A stretch of DNA of 53,181 bases from DTU032 sp964346175 (GTDB taxonomy: Bacteria > Bacillota > Clostridia > Saccharofermentanales > DTU023). Location of the stretch: NCBI GenBank assembly GCA_964346175.1, contig CAYFTG010000007.1, forward strand, positions 1 through 53,181, in the 5' to 3' direction. The translations under genes and the position numbers were made by a program. Below are positions 26,222-34,722 of the stretch, piece by piece (within the stretch, counting starts at the first letter, position 1; every line of letters starts with the position of its first letter). The notes under the pieces are model-generated. The model was not told the DNA's origin, ran no database searches, and saw only the letters and a program-made list of their open reading frames with translations.

Positions 26222-28231
26222 ATGGCTTTACATCAGAGACATAAAGAAGATCCCTTTGAGACATACGACTTAGGCAGGAAGAAGAAGCCTGCCCGCCATA
26301 TGAAACGCAAGTTGCGCGGCTTTTTTTCATCGTCTTTTAGCGGTGGTAAATGGGCTTCGGTAGCTTTGCCGATTATCGCATTTGTGCTCTTGGTATCAGT
26401 TTTCGTAGTTAAGATTGTCACAGATTCACGTTCAGTTTCAGACGAACAGTTCCGTAATGAAAACCCACTTGAAGTTAAAGAGAATATCGCTCGTATTCAG
26501 CGCGATATTGATTCTATGCCCGAAATTGAAGAAGTGGATGAGACCGAACCCGCTGAGACTGAAGTTGTAAATGAGACTACTACAACAGTAACAAAACCTG
26601 CACCGCAGGCACCGAGTGCCGTGGTGATGACCCCTCAGACTAGCGGAGCGATTGCTGTCAAGGAATATGTTTACGCCGCTACCAGCGTCGTAAATGTGCG
26701 CGAGGATGCCTCTACTGATTCAGAACTAGTAGGTCAAGTCTTGTTTAATCAGAAATTGGAGAAGCTTGGCAGCAAAGGCGATTTTTATCAGATTAGAACC
26801 GAGGGTGGACTGGAAGGTTATGTCCATCAAGATTTAGTTTCTTCAGAACTGTCTGAAGCGATAGTTCCCGGCATGCAAATGTATGTCCAAGTGGGACAGG
26901 CTTATATTCGCTCCGGCGGTGGTACAGATCACGATATAGTTGGCTTTGGATTCAAAGGCACTCCTTTAACTGTCCTTGAAGCAGGATCTGAATGGTCCTT
27001 GATCCAAACCGATACCGGTCTCAAAGGCTATATGTTGAATGAGCTTTTCGGTCCGCGTAAGGTTGAGCGTACACGAACAACTATTGAAACAAATGCTATA
27101 CGTTATGTTGATTATGACGTTGTCTATATGCGCGAAAGAGCTACCGTTGATTCTGAGAAAATCGCTGCATTATCAATGGATGAGAGAGTAGTACAGTTAT
27201 CTACTGACGGCAGCTGGTCAAAGGTGGAAACCTCTGATGGAATTCAGGGCTATGTCCGCAATGATCTGTTGCGCGAAAGTGCACCTGTAACGCCCTTCGC
27301 AACCACAAATCGTAATCAGTATATTTCTGTTGATGTCAGTAATGTGAGAGCGGATGCTTCCACTGAGAGTGATGTGCTAGGACAAGTACGTCAAGGAGAA
27401 AAAGTCTTACAGATTAAAACCGATGGCACTTGGTCTCTGATCAAGACTGACGGTGGAGTCGAAGGCTATGTTCTCAATGAGTTCTTAACCGGCGTTGCAC
27501 CGGCTGCGCCTCCGACTACAACCGCTCCTACAAATCCAACTACTACAAATCCTTCAACAAGCGGAACTACGACGTCGCCAGCACCGACTACGCCTGCTAC
27601 GACTAAGCCTTTCAGGGATATAAGTGGCACAGTTTATATTAAGGTTGATGCTGCCAATCTACGTTCAGAACCTAATACCTCGTCTGTAATTGTTGATACC
27701 TTGTACTACGGGGCAGCCGTGCAGACTTTAAGCACTAATGATAGCTGGACAAAGGTCAAAACCAAAGAAGGAGCAAGCGGTTACTTAAGTAATGCTTTGT
27801 TCCAAAACGATGAGATTAAGACTGCTCCCCCTCAAGCAAGCAGCAAAGGTCTACAGGCAGTGGAGTACGCCAAGCAATTATTGGGTGTGCCTTATGTTTA
27901 CAGTGGCTCATCTCCTAATGGCGTGGACTGTTCAGGATTGACAAAATATGTCTACGGTAAGCTAGGCGTGTATCTCTACCACGGTTCTAACAGTCAAGCG
28001 CGTAGTGCATATCCGTCAATACCGTTTTCGACGAGTAATTATGAGGCAACGCTCTTGCCCGGAGACCTGGTCTTCTTCAGTAACTCAGGTGGATACGGAC
28101 ACGTGGGAATATATGTAGGCAATGGCCAAATGATCCACGCGCCACAGCCGGGACAAGTAGTTAGATACGAATCGCTTTATGAACGAAATAGCTATTCACC
28201 TGTTACACTTGTAAAGCGGATTTTTAATTAG
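26222..28231 (+). CDS. Membrane-anchored SH3b-repeat NlpC/P60 peptidoglycan endopeptidase
   Basis: Cell-wall hydrolase of 669 residues, starting at ATG 26222 behind AGAGG; an upstream in-frame ATG at 26192 has no ribosome site. Order: basic cytoplasmic tail, one TM segment (about 44-66), Glu/Thr/Pro linker, five bacterial SH3 repeats (recurrent NVRxDAST...GQV...GYV pattern), a Thr/Pro-rich spacer (TTTAPTNPTTTNPSTSG) between the fourth and fifth, then an NlpC/P60 domain from about 543. The catalytic Cys570 (VDCSGL), the GHVGIYVG histidine and the third polar site (MIHAP) are present, so it should be an active D-Glu/diamino-acid endopeptidase outside the membrane. Confidence 0.93.
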   Translation: MALHQRHKEDPFETYDLGRKKKPARHMKRKLRGFFSSSFSGGKWASVALPIIAFVLLVSVFVVKIVTDSRSVSDEQFRNENPLEVKENIARIQRDIDSMPEIEEVDETEPAETEVVNETTTTVTKPAPQAPSAVVMTPQTSGAIAVKEYVYAATSVVNVREDASTDSELVGQVLFNQKLEKLGSKGDFYQIRTEGGLEGYVHQDLVSSELSEAIVPGMQMYVQVGQAYIRSGGGTDHDIVGFGFKGTPLTVLEAGSEWSLIQTDTGLKGYMLNELFGPRKVERTRTTIETNAIRYVDYDVVYMRERATVDSEKIAALSMDERVVQLSTDGSWSKVETSDGIQGYVRNDLLRESAPVTPFATTNRNQYISVDVSNVRADASTESDVLGQVRQGEKVLQIKTDGTWSLIKTDGGVEGYVLNEFLTGVAPAAPPTTTAPTNPTTTNPSTSGTTTSPAPTTPATTKPFRDISGTVYIKVDAANLRSEPNTSSVIVDTLYYGAAVQTLSTNDSWTKVKTKEGASGYLSNALFQNDEIKTAPPQASSKGLQAVEYAKQLLGVPYVYSGSSPNGVDCSGLTKYVYGKLGVYLYHGSNSQARSAYPSIPFSTSNYEATLLPGDLVFFSNSGGYGHVGIYVGNGQMIHAPQPGQVVRYESLYERNSYSPVTLVKRIFN

Positions 28232-28254
28232 AATGTAATAAATACAAAACTTTA

Positions 28255-28286
28255 TGGACGCGTTCGTTGAGATCGCGTCCATTTTT
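28255..28286 (+). terminator. Intrinsic terminator
   Basis: TGGACGCG, 11-base loop, CGCGTCCA, then TTTTT, 23 bases after the NlpC stop. The next gene's ribosome-binding site (CGGAG) starts two bases after the T-run, so transcription of that gene depends on readthrough or on a promoter overlapping 28230-28260. Confidence 0.75.
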
Positions 28287-28300
28287 CCGGAGTAAATAAA

Positions 28301-30575
28301 ATGACAACACAGGATCGCTCATCTGAGAATAAAGACGACAAGCAGCAGGCAGGTAAGGAACACTTAGCTCCCAAGCTACGCCATGCAAAAATTCTTACTT
28401 CTGAGCAGACCCATTATCCGGACAAGCTCCAATATACCGGGAAGAATTTACGTGTTGATTATTTAGAAAAACCTGAAGCTAATCTTGTAGTTAGAAGAAT
28501 TTCCGTAAATCCCAATAGCAATTCACGTCAAGAAAATTCAAAGCAAGAGAAAGCTGCTGCAAGTCCTGCCGCTACAAGTCCTGCTTCAGCGGCTTCCGCA
28601 CAGTCAAAGACGAGGGAAGAGGATCTGGCCGCTGCCGGCAAGAGAGAGGCNNNNNNNNNNNNNNNNNNNNNNNNNNNNNNNNNNNNNNNNNNNNNNNNNN
28701 NNNNNNNNNNNNNNNNNNNNNNNNNNNNNNNNNNNNNNNNNNNNNNNNNNCCGCACAGTCAAAGACGAGGGAAGAGGATCTGGCCGCTGCCGGCAAGAGA
28801 GAGGCAGCAATATCTAAGGCTAGAGCACAGGCACAGCTGTCTCAGCAATTGTCGGGCGCACAATCTTTCGAAGAGGAAGAAAAAGTTACTGAAAACAAGC
28901 GTCAGCGCGTCCTGCTTATTTCTGCTATGGCACTTATTGTTGTGGTGGCAGTTATTTTCATTTTGAGCCGCCAAAGCGCTCAGCCAAATCCCGGCCCTGT
29001 TATTGATACTCCTAATCAGACTGATCCGATTGAGCTGGAATCGTGGAGCGAAGAAGAGTACCTAGCGGCCAAACTGGCTTTAGCAGAGGAAGTTATTTTT
29101 CCGGGCATTTTCATCGGCGACGTGGACTTGTCGGGTCTTTCAGCAATAGAAGCGAGCAAGGCTTTGAGTCAAGAGGCCGAACGGCTACGCGCTGAAATAA
29201 ATATCAATGTACAAGCTAATAACGAAAAATTCACTCTCACGGCTGATGATCTCGGCTTTAATTTCGATACTTTTACCGCTCTGGAAAAAGCTTGGTCTAT
29301 CGGTCGTTCCCAAGAACATTTCGATGATGAACTTGATCTAGTTCTACGTCATCAGGTCATATCAGCGATCAAAGAGGAACCTGTCCGGATAGAATTAGAA
29401 GGAATCTTTGATGAAGCAGTTCTCGAGTATTCTCTACAGCAGAAGCTAGCTGACGTTCTGCCCGTGTTCACGGAAGCCCGTGCCACCGGCTTTAACACTT
29501 CGAGCCTACGCTTCATTGTTGAAGAGGGGACAGTTGGCCTGGAAGCAGATGTTTCAGAGGCTATTAAGGACATTAGCCGTCTCCTGCAGCAAGAGGATTA
29601 TCAAGGCGAAGTAGTCTTGCAGTTGGTGGAAAAGCATCCGGAAATGACTGCCGCTAAGATCCATAACAACACGGGTTTTGTTGCAGAGGCCAGCACTCCC
29701 ATCTACGGTTCTTGGCAGCAGGACCGCAATTACAATCTTATTGTCGCTGCTGAAAAGATGACCGGAGACATTGTACAGCCCGGTGAAACCTATTCTTATT
29801 TGGTGTCCTTAGGTCCGATTACCACTCAGGCAGGCTTCATGGCAGGTAGTGCCATTGTCGGTGGCAGATATATCGATGTTGTTGGCGGTGGCTTGTGCCA
29901 GCCCAGCACAACTTTATTCCAAGCTGTTGTGAAATCTGACCTCGAGATTGTGGAGCGTCATAACCACGGCATGAGAAGCTCTTATTATGAATATGGCCAA
30001 GACGCAATGATATATGGTGGCAGTGCTGATTTTAAGTTCCGCAACAACACTGAATATCCGGTGGCGATCGTCGCTGAAACTCGCGGCAACTATCTTGTAT
30101 ATAAGATTTACGGCCAGCCCTTGCCCGATGGAGTGACAATAGGATTAGCTTCCATAAAAACCGGAGACCTCGCCCCCATCGAAACCACGAAGGAAGTCAT
30201 AAATACCGAGATCGCTCCGGGAGAATCTAAGCAGACACTGGCTCCTATAGTTGGTTCTACTTGGGAGACTTATAAGGTTTACTATAAGAACGGCGTCGAA
30301 TTCGACAGACAATACCTGGCCTATAGTCGTTATCCCAGTGTGGCACGCAGAATTGAATTTGGTCCCAGCCTGCCTCCGACCGAGGCCCCGACGACGACAT
30401 TGCCGCCAGAGACGACAACGACGACGACTGAGANNNNNNNNNNNNNNNNNNNNNNNNNNNNNNNNNNNNNNNNNNNNNNNNNNNNNNNNNNNNNNNNNNN
30501 NNNNNNNNNNNNNNNNNNNNNNNNNNNNNNNNNGTGACGACGACCTTGCCCTCTGCAGAAGATCCTGGCGATTAA
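28301..30575 (+). CDS. VanW-family membrane-anchored protein, interrupted by two assembly gaps
   Basis: One gene broken by two 100-N placeholders. The 55 bases before the first gap (28596-28650) are repeated exactly after it (28751-28805). Merging them puts the ATG at 28301 in frame with the downstream reading, giving ...AGKREAAISKARAQAQ... with no stop. Order: charged Ala/Ser-rich cytoplasmic part, TM segment (VLLISAMALIVVVAVIFILS), a region like the peptidoglycan-binding domain found before VanW, then VanW (GETYSYLVSLGPIT, GGGLCQPSTTLFQAV, ERHNHGM) and a Thr/Pro tail. After the second gap VTTTLPSAEDPGD then TAA at 30573-30575 is the likely end, but gap length is unknown. Role in the envelope is not established. 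Confidence 0.85.
28651..28750. other. Scaffold gap (100 N) with 55-bp overlapping flanks
   Basis: The flanks 28596-28650 and 28751-28805 are identical over 55 bases, so the contig ends overlap and the Ns probably represent no missing sequence. Confidence 0.85.
30434..30533. other. Scaffold gap (100 N) in a Thr-codon repeat
   Basis: The flanks are ACG-rich Thr codons (GACGACAACGACGACGACTGAGA before, GTGACGACGACC after), a microsatellite-like tract that short reads assemble poorly. True length unknown. Confidence 0.9.
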
Positions 30576-30692
30576 GAGAAAGTACTGCTTTTTCGAAGCA
30601 CACGTCTCTTTGCAATATCTTTGTTCAGAAATCACTATAATCTCGCAAGTTTTCGCTTATACTGTATAGTGGAAATTATGTAAATGCTGCAA

Positions 30693-30721
30693 TTGATTAT
30701 TTTTTTCTTGCGCTGTAATAT
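30693..30721 (+). promoter_or_regulatory. Candidate promoter for the glycosyltransferase gene
   Basis: TTGATT (30693-30698), 17 bases, TAATAT (30716-30721), 24 bases before the ATG at 30745. A second, perfect TATAAT without a good -35 lies at 30636-30641. Confidence 0.4.
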
Positions 30722-30744
30722 TTCTGCGGATGATAAGGTGATAT

Positions 30745-31719
30745 ATGTTAAGTGATAAAGATACAGAATCAACACACAGGGGAAACGATCGACCCACGAT
30801 TTCCTTGTTAGTTCCCTTTTACAATGAAGAAAGACTTATAGAAAACACCATTGAGACTCTTCTGCCTATTATGGATTCTCTTAATGTACTGTATGAAATA
30901 GTCTGTGTTGACGACGGATCACGTGACGGCACGTGGAAACTTTTGTCCGGATATGCGGAGGCCTATCCGCAAATATTCGCCCTGCGTCTATCGCGCAATT
31001 TTGGCAAGGAAGCTGCTCTCTCCGCCGGCTTGGCAGAGGTGAGGGGAGATGCGGTTATCACGATGGACGGCGATCTGCAGCACGATCCCAAACATATTTC
31101 ACAGATGGTCGATCTCTGGCGCGAAGGCTATGACGTCGTGGAAGGGATCAAGTCATCCCGCAACGACAGTGCTTTTTCTCGATTGGCGGCTAACGCTTTT
31201 TATAAACTATTCAAGTTTGCTTCCGGTTACGACCTAAAGAATGCTTCTGACTACAAATTACTCGACCGCAAAGTGGTTGATGCTTGGAACGATCTACCGG
31301 AGAAAGAAACCTTCTATCGGGCCTTATCGGCCTGGCTGGGTTTCCGTCGCACTAGCTTCGTCTTTGAAGTACAGGAGCGCAAAAGCGGTAAGAGCAAGTG
31401 GAGTCTATTAAAGCTCCTGCGCTTGAGTGGCAATGCTCTGACCGGATTCTCCTCCAAGCCATTGCAAGTGCTCAATATTGTTGGTTGTATTTTTATTTTC
31501 TTTTTCCTTGTCTTAGGCGTTCAAACCCTAATAAATTATTTCCAAGGTCAAGCGGTCGAGGGCTTTACAACGGTAATTCTCTTGCAACTTTTAATTGGAG
31601 GCGGTGTCTTCCTCGGTCTAGGGATAATCGGAACCTATATTGATCGGATCTATATCGAAGTGAAACAACGGCCCCGTTATCTGATAAGTGAACGCAGAGG
31701 CTACAATGAAAATGAGTGA
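30745..31719 (+). CDS. Family 2 glycosyltransferase, polyprenyl-phosphate type (GtrB/DPM-like)
   Basis: Inner-membrane enzyme expected to move a sugar from a nucleotide donor to a polyprenyl phosphate on the cytoplasmic face. The 324 residues show the GT-A fold (SLLVPFYNEE, VDDGSRDGTW, DGDLQHDPKHI), a substrate-site region NASDYKLLDRKVVD, the basic RKSGKSKWS segment before the membrane, and two C-terminal TM helices (about 240-265 and 275-298), the usual GtrB layout. Start at ATG 30745 behind AAGGTGAT. The next gene overlaps its end by 14 bases. The sugar is unknown. Confidence 0.9.
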   Translation: MLSDKDTESTHRGNDRPTISLLVPFYNEERLIENTIETLLPIMDSLNVLYEIVCVDDGSRDGTWKLLSGYAEAYPQIFALRLSRNFGKEAALSAGLAEVRGDAVITMDGDLQHDPKHISQMVDLWREGYDVVEGIKSSRNDSAFSRLAANAFYKLFKFASGYDLKNASDYKLLDRKVVDAWNDLPEKETFYRALSAWLGFRRTSFVFEVQERKSGKSKWSLLKLLRLSGNALTGFSSKPLQVLNIVGCIFIFFFLVLGVQTLINYFQGQAVEGFTTVILLQLLIGGGVFLGLGIIGTYIDRIYIEVKQRPRYLISERRGYNENE

Positions 31720-32659
31720 AAAACAACAGAAGCTAGCAAAGTTTCTCGATCAGAGTACCTTGGCGGGAGGAGCCGACTTTCACCTGCACTCTAATTTTTC
31801 GGACGGTTTGGAAAGTCCGAGCGAGGTACTTATTCGTGCCTGGCACTCCGGTTTGAGAGCAATAGCTCTGACGGATCACGATACTTTGGGCGGCATAAGT
31901 GAAGCTTTGGCTGCGCAGGAGAGATTGATTAGTGAGAGCTCACAGTTGAAAGAAACGCCGGTCTTCGTGGCAGGGCTAGAAGTGAGCACGCGATTTGCCG
32001 ATACCGAAATGCATATTTTAGCTTTTTTCTTAGAAAAGCCGCCCGAGTCCATGTATGAGTTCATCAGAAAAATGCAAATGGAACGCAGGCTGCGCAATAA
32101 GAAGATGGTGCGAAAAGTGCAGGAGCTGGGTTACGATCTTTCTATCACAGGCCCTCCCGAGTCGGAGCAGGAGGAGGAGGTCTGGGGCAGGGTGCATCTG
32201 GCACGCCAATTAGTGCGCGATGGCCACTTCAGAAGCAGTAACGAAGCTTTCAAAAAGCTCTTGTCACCTGGTCAAGCTGCGTATGTTCCGCGTCAGCATT
32301 TTACTGCAAAAGATACACTAGAGACCATCAATGCTGCCAATGGAGTAGCGGTATTGGCCCATCCACACGAGTACAAAATTTGCCCTGTTTCTCTTGAAGA
32401 TGAAGACGGTATAAACCTGCTGACTAGTGTTTTTAAGGATTTAAAAGCACTCGGACTGCACGGCATTGAGGCCTTTCACGGCATGGTCGGAGCGGACCAA
32501 GCTTTCCTCTTTTACCGTTTGGCACGCGAGCTGGATTTGATCGTTACCCAAGGTTCAGACGATCATGGCATGGCAGACAGTTCTCACGTGAATATGTTTA
32601 CGCGCGAGACTAATTTTTATCGTGATTTTGTGTTGTCACGCGCCGGATCAGAGGAATAG
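31706..32659 (+). CDS. PHP-domain metal-dependent phosphoesterase
   Basis: 317-residue PHP (polymerase and histidinol phosphatase) protein. The first metal motif DFHLHSNFSDG is at about residues 25-35, followed by LTDHDT, then LAHPHEYK and SDDHG, the four standard metal-binding stretches. Relatives include the YciV/RnmB (TrpH) nucleases and phosphatases, so it may act on short RNA or nucleoside 3',5'-bisphosphates; the substrate is not certain. Start at ATG 31706 with AGAGG 5 bases upstream; it overlaps the glycosyltransferase end. Confidence 0.87.
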   Translation: MKMSEKQQKLAKFLDQSTLAGGADFHLHSNFSDGLESPSEVLIRAWHSGLRAIALTDHDTLGGISEALAAQERLISESSQLKETPVFVAGLEVSTRFADTEMHILAFFLEKPPESMYEFIRKMQMERRLRNKKMVRKVQELGYDLSITGPPESEQEEEVWGRVHLARQLVRDGHFRSSNEAFKKLLSPGQAAYVPRQHFTAKDTLETINAANGVAVLAHPHEYKICPVSLEDEDGINLLTSVFKDLKALGLHGIEAFHGMVGADQAFLFYRLARELDLIVTQGSDDHGMADSSHVNMFTRETNFYRDFVLSRAGSEE

Positions 32660-32758
32660 ATTTGTACATTAATATTTACAAAAATGTGAGAAAATATTAA
32701 TAAAGAAAATTTTGAATAATAAAAATATTGCAGCCATTCTGATAGAAAAGAGAGAACA
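32660..32758 (+). promoter_or_regulatory. A/T-rich promoter region of the glycolytic genes
   Basis: About 80% A/T. TTTACA (32675-32680) with TAATAA 17 bases later (32698-32703) is the best pairing, but weak. The ribosome site is AGAGAGA just before the ATG at 32759. No terminator is seen for the preceding gene. Confidence 0.3.
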
Positions 32759-34702
32759 ATGTTTAGAGCCAAAAAAATGACACATGAAGATATCGAAGTA
32801 GAAGGTAAACGCGTTTTAATGCGCGTAGACTTTAATGTTCCGCTGGACAAAAAAACCGGCGCCATCACAGATGACCAAAGGATCGTCGCGGCCCTGCCAA
32901 CGATCAAGAACTTGCTGTCGCGTGGCGCCAGATTGATTCTGGTTTCGCACCTGGGTCGTCCTCAAGGATTTGACTGCAGCCTGTCCATGAAGGTATGTGC
33001 TGAGCGTCTCTCCGAACATCTGGAACAAGACGTCATCCAAGCCGAGGATGTGATTGGCAGCGATGCCAAAGAAAAGGCAGCGGCATTGGAAAACGGCCAG
33101 GTCATGTTGTTGGAAAACGTACGTTTTCACAAAGAGGAAACTAAGAATGATCCGGAATTCGCAAGGGCTCTGGCTGCCTTAGCGGATCTCTATGTTAACG
33201 ACGCCTTCGGAACCGCACATCGTGCGCACGCCTCTACTGCAGGCGTTGCAAGCTTTCTGCCCGGAGTATCTGGTTATTTGATCCAACGTGAGTTGGAGAT
33301 GATTGGCGGCGCCATCGACGAACCCGTGCGACCTTTCACCGCAGTAATGGGCGGAGCCAAAGTTTCAGATAAAATCGGTGTCATCAGACACTTGCTAAAC
33401 AAGGTAGATCATCTGATCCTCGGCGGCGGTATGGCCTATACTTTCCTGGCTGCCAAGGGTTGGGAAGTCGGCACTTCTTTGCTTGAGGCTGACAAAATCG
33501 ATTTGGCGCGTGAATTGATGGCAGAAGCTGAAGAAAAACGCGTAACTCTCAGCTTGCCTCTAGACATTGTCGTCACTACTGAGTTTGCGCCTGATGCTGA
33601 AAGCAAAATAGTTGACAGTAATGATATTCCTGCCGCTTGGATGGGTATGGATATAGGCCCGAAGACGCGGGAGAAATTCGCCGACATTATCAAATCATCC
33701 GCTACTGTTATCTGGAATGGACCGATGGGCGTATTTGAGTTCCCGGCTTTTGCACAAGGAACTCGGGCGATTGCAGCAGTAATGGCTGAGACTGATGCTG
33801 TGACGATTATTGGCGGCGGCGACTCAGCAGCAGCTGTCAAACAGTTCGGCTATGAAAACGAGATGACTCATATTTCCACAGGCGGTGGAGCTTCTCTGGA
33901 ATTGCTGGAAGGGCGAGTACTGCCAGGAGTAGATTGTCTTTTAGATCTCGACCCGAGACGAAAGGTAGCTGCAGGCAATTGGAAGATGAATTTGGGAGCA
34001 CCTGCAGATGCGGTTTCCTTTATAGAAGAATTGAAATGTGAACTGGCCGACGCCCCTTCTCGGATTATTGTCGCCACACCCTTCACAGCTTTGGATGCTG
34101 CCTTGTCCGCTACTTCCTACAGCAATATTCACGTGGCAGCACAGGCGGGACATGAGGTCGATTCAGGCGCCTATACGGGGAATGTCTCTATGGCTACTTT
34201 GGCCAAAATGCATGTTCCCTATGTTCTGATAGGTCACTCTGAACGTCGGGCCATGGACAACGAAACGGATGAACGTGTTCAGGCCATGCTGAAGTCGGCG
34301 CTTCAGTGGGGACTGCGCCCGATTTTGTGTTGTGGTGAGTCATTAGGCGAAAGAGAAGCGGGCGAGACGGAAGACGTTTTGACACGTCAGATTGAATCCG
34401 CTTTTGAATTTGTGACCGCGGATAAATTGGTGCAAATTATTGTCGCCTATGAACCGATCTGGGCTATCGGGACCGGACGCACGGCGACAGTCGAACAAGC
34501 TGATGAGGCCTGTGCCTTCATTCGCTCTTTGTTGAAAAAGAAGTATCCGGCGAACTGGGTCGAACGAGTCAAAGTACTCTATGGCGGCTCAGTAAACGAT
34601 AAAAACGCCGGCGAACTCTTTGCTGCGGAATCAATTGATGGCGGACTGGTTGGAGGCGCATCTTTGAAAGCGGACGCTTTCAAAGTGATCGCTAATGCCT
34701 GA
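32759..34702 (+). CDS. pgk-tpi: Phosphoglycerate kinase-triosephosphate isomerase fusion protein
   Basis: A single 647-residue reading frame with two glycolytic enzymes. Residues 1 to about 395 are Pgk: MRVDFNVPLD, SHLGRP, GGAKVSDKIGVI, VIWNGPMGVFE, GGGDSAAAVKQ, HISTGGGASLELLEG. Directly after a short linker (LLDLDPRRK), Tpi runs from about 402 to the end: AGNWKMN with Lys409, LIGHSERR with His493, AYEPIWAIGTG with Glu565, and YGGSVNDKN. All catalytic residues of both enzymes are visible, so both should work. A comparable fusion is known from Thermotoga maritima. gpmI follows after 20 bases. Confidence 0.95.
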   Translation: MFRAKKMTHEDIEVEGKRVLMRVDFNVPLDKKTGAITDDQRIVAALPTIKNLLSRGARLILVSHLGRPQGFDCSLSMKVCAERLSEHLEQDVIQAEDVIGSDAKEKAAALENGQVMLLENVRFHKEETKNDPEFARALAALADLYVNDAFGTAHRAHASTAGVASFLPGVSGYLIQRELEMIGGAIDEPVRPFTAVMGGAKVSDKIGVIRHLLNKVDHLILGGGMAYTFLAAKGWEVGTSLLEADKIDLARELMAEAEEKRVTLSLPLDIVVTTEFAPDAESKIVDSNDIPAAWMGMDIGPKTREKFADIIKSSATVIWNGPMGVFEFPAFAQGTRAIAAVMAETDAVTIIGGGDSAAAVKQFGYENEMTHISTGGGASLELLEGRVLPGVDCLLDLDPRRKVAAGNWKMNLGAPADAVSFIEELKCELADAPSRIIVATPFTALDAALSATSYSNIHVAAQAGHEVDSGAYTGNVSMATLAKMHVPYVLIGHSERRAMDNETDERVQAMLKSALQWGLRPILCCGESLGEREAGETEDVLTRQIESAFEFVTADKLVQIIVAYEPIWAIGTGRTATVEQADEACAFIRSLLKKKYPANWVERVKVLYGGSVNDKNAGELFAAESIDGGLVGGASLKADAFKVIANA

Positions 34703-34722
34703 GGGGCCAAGAAAGGGATTGT

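Noticed and set aside
28596..28805. A 55-bp direct repeat in a coding gene
   Set aside because: It flanks a fixed 100-N gap and disappears into one continuous frame when merged, so it is a contig overlap rather than a biological repeat.
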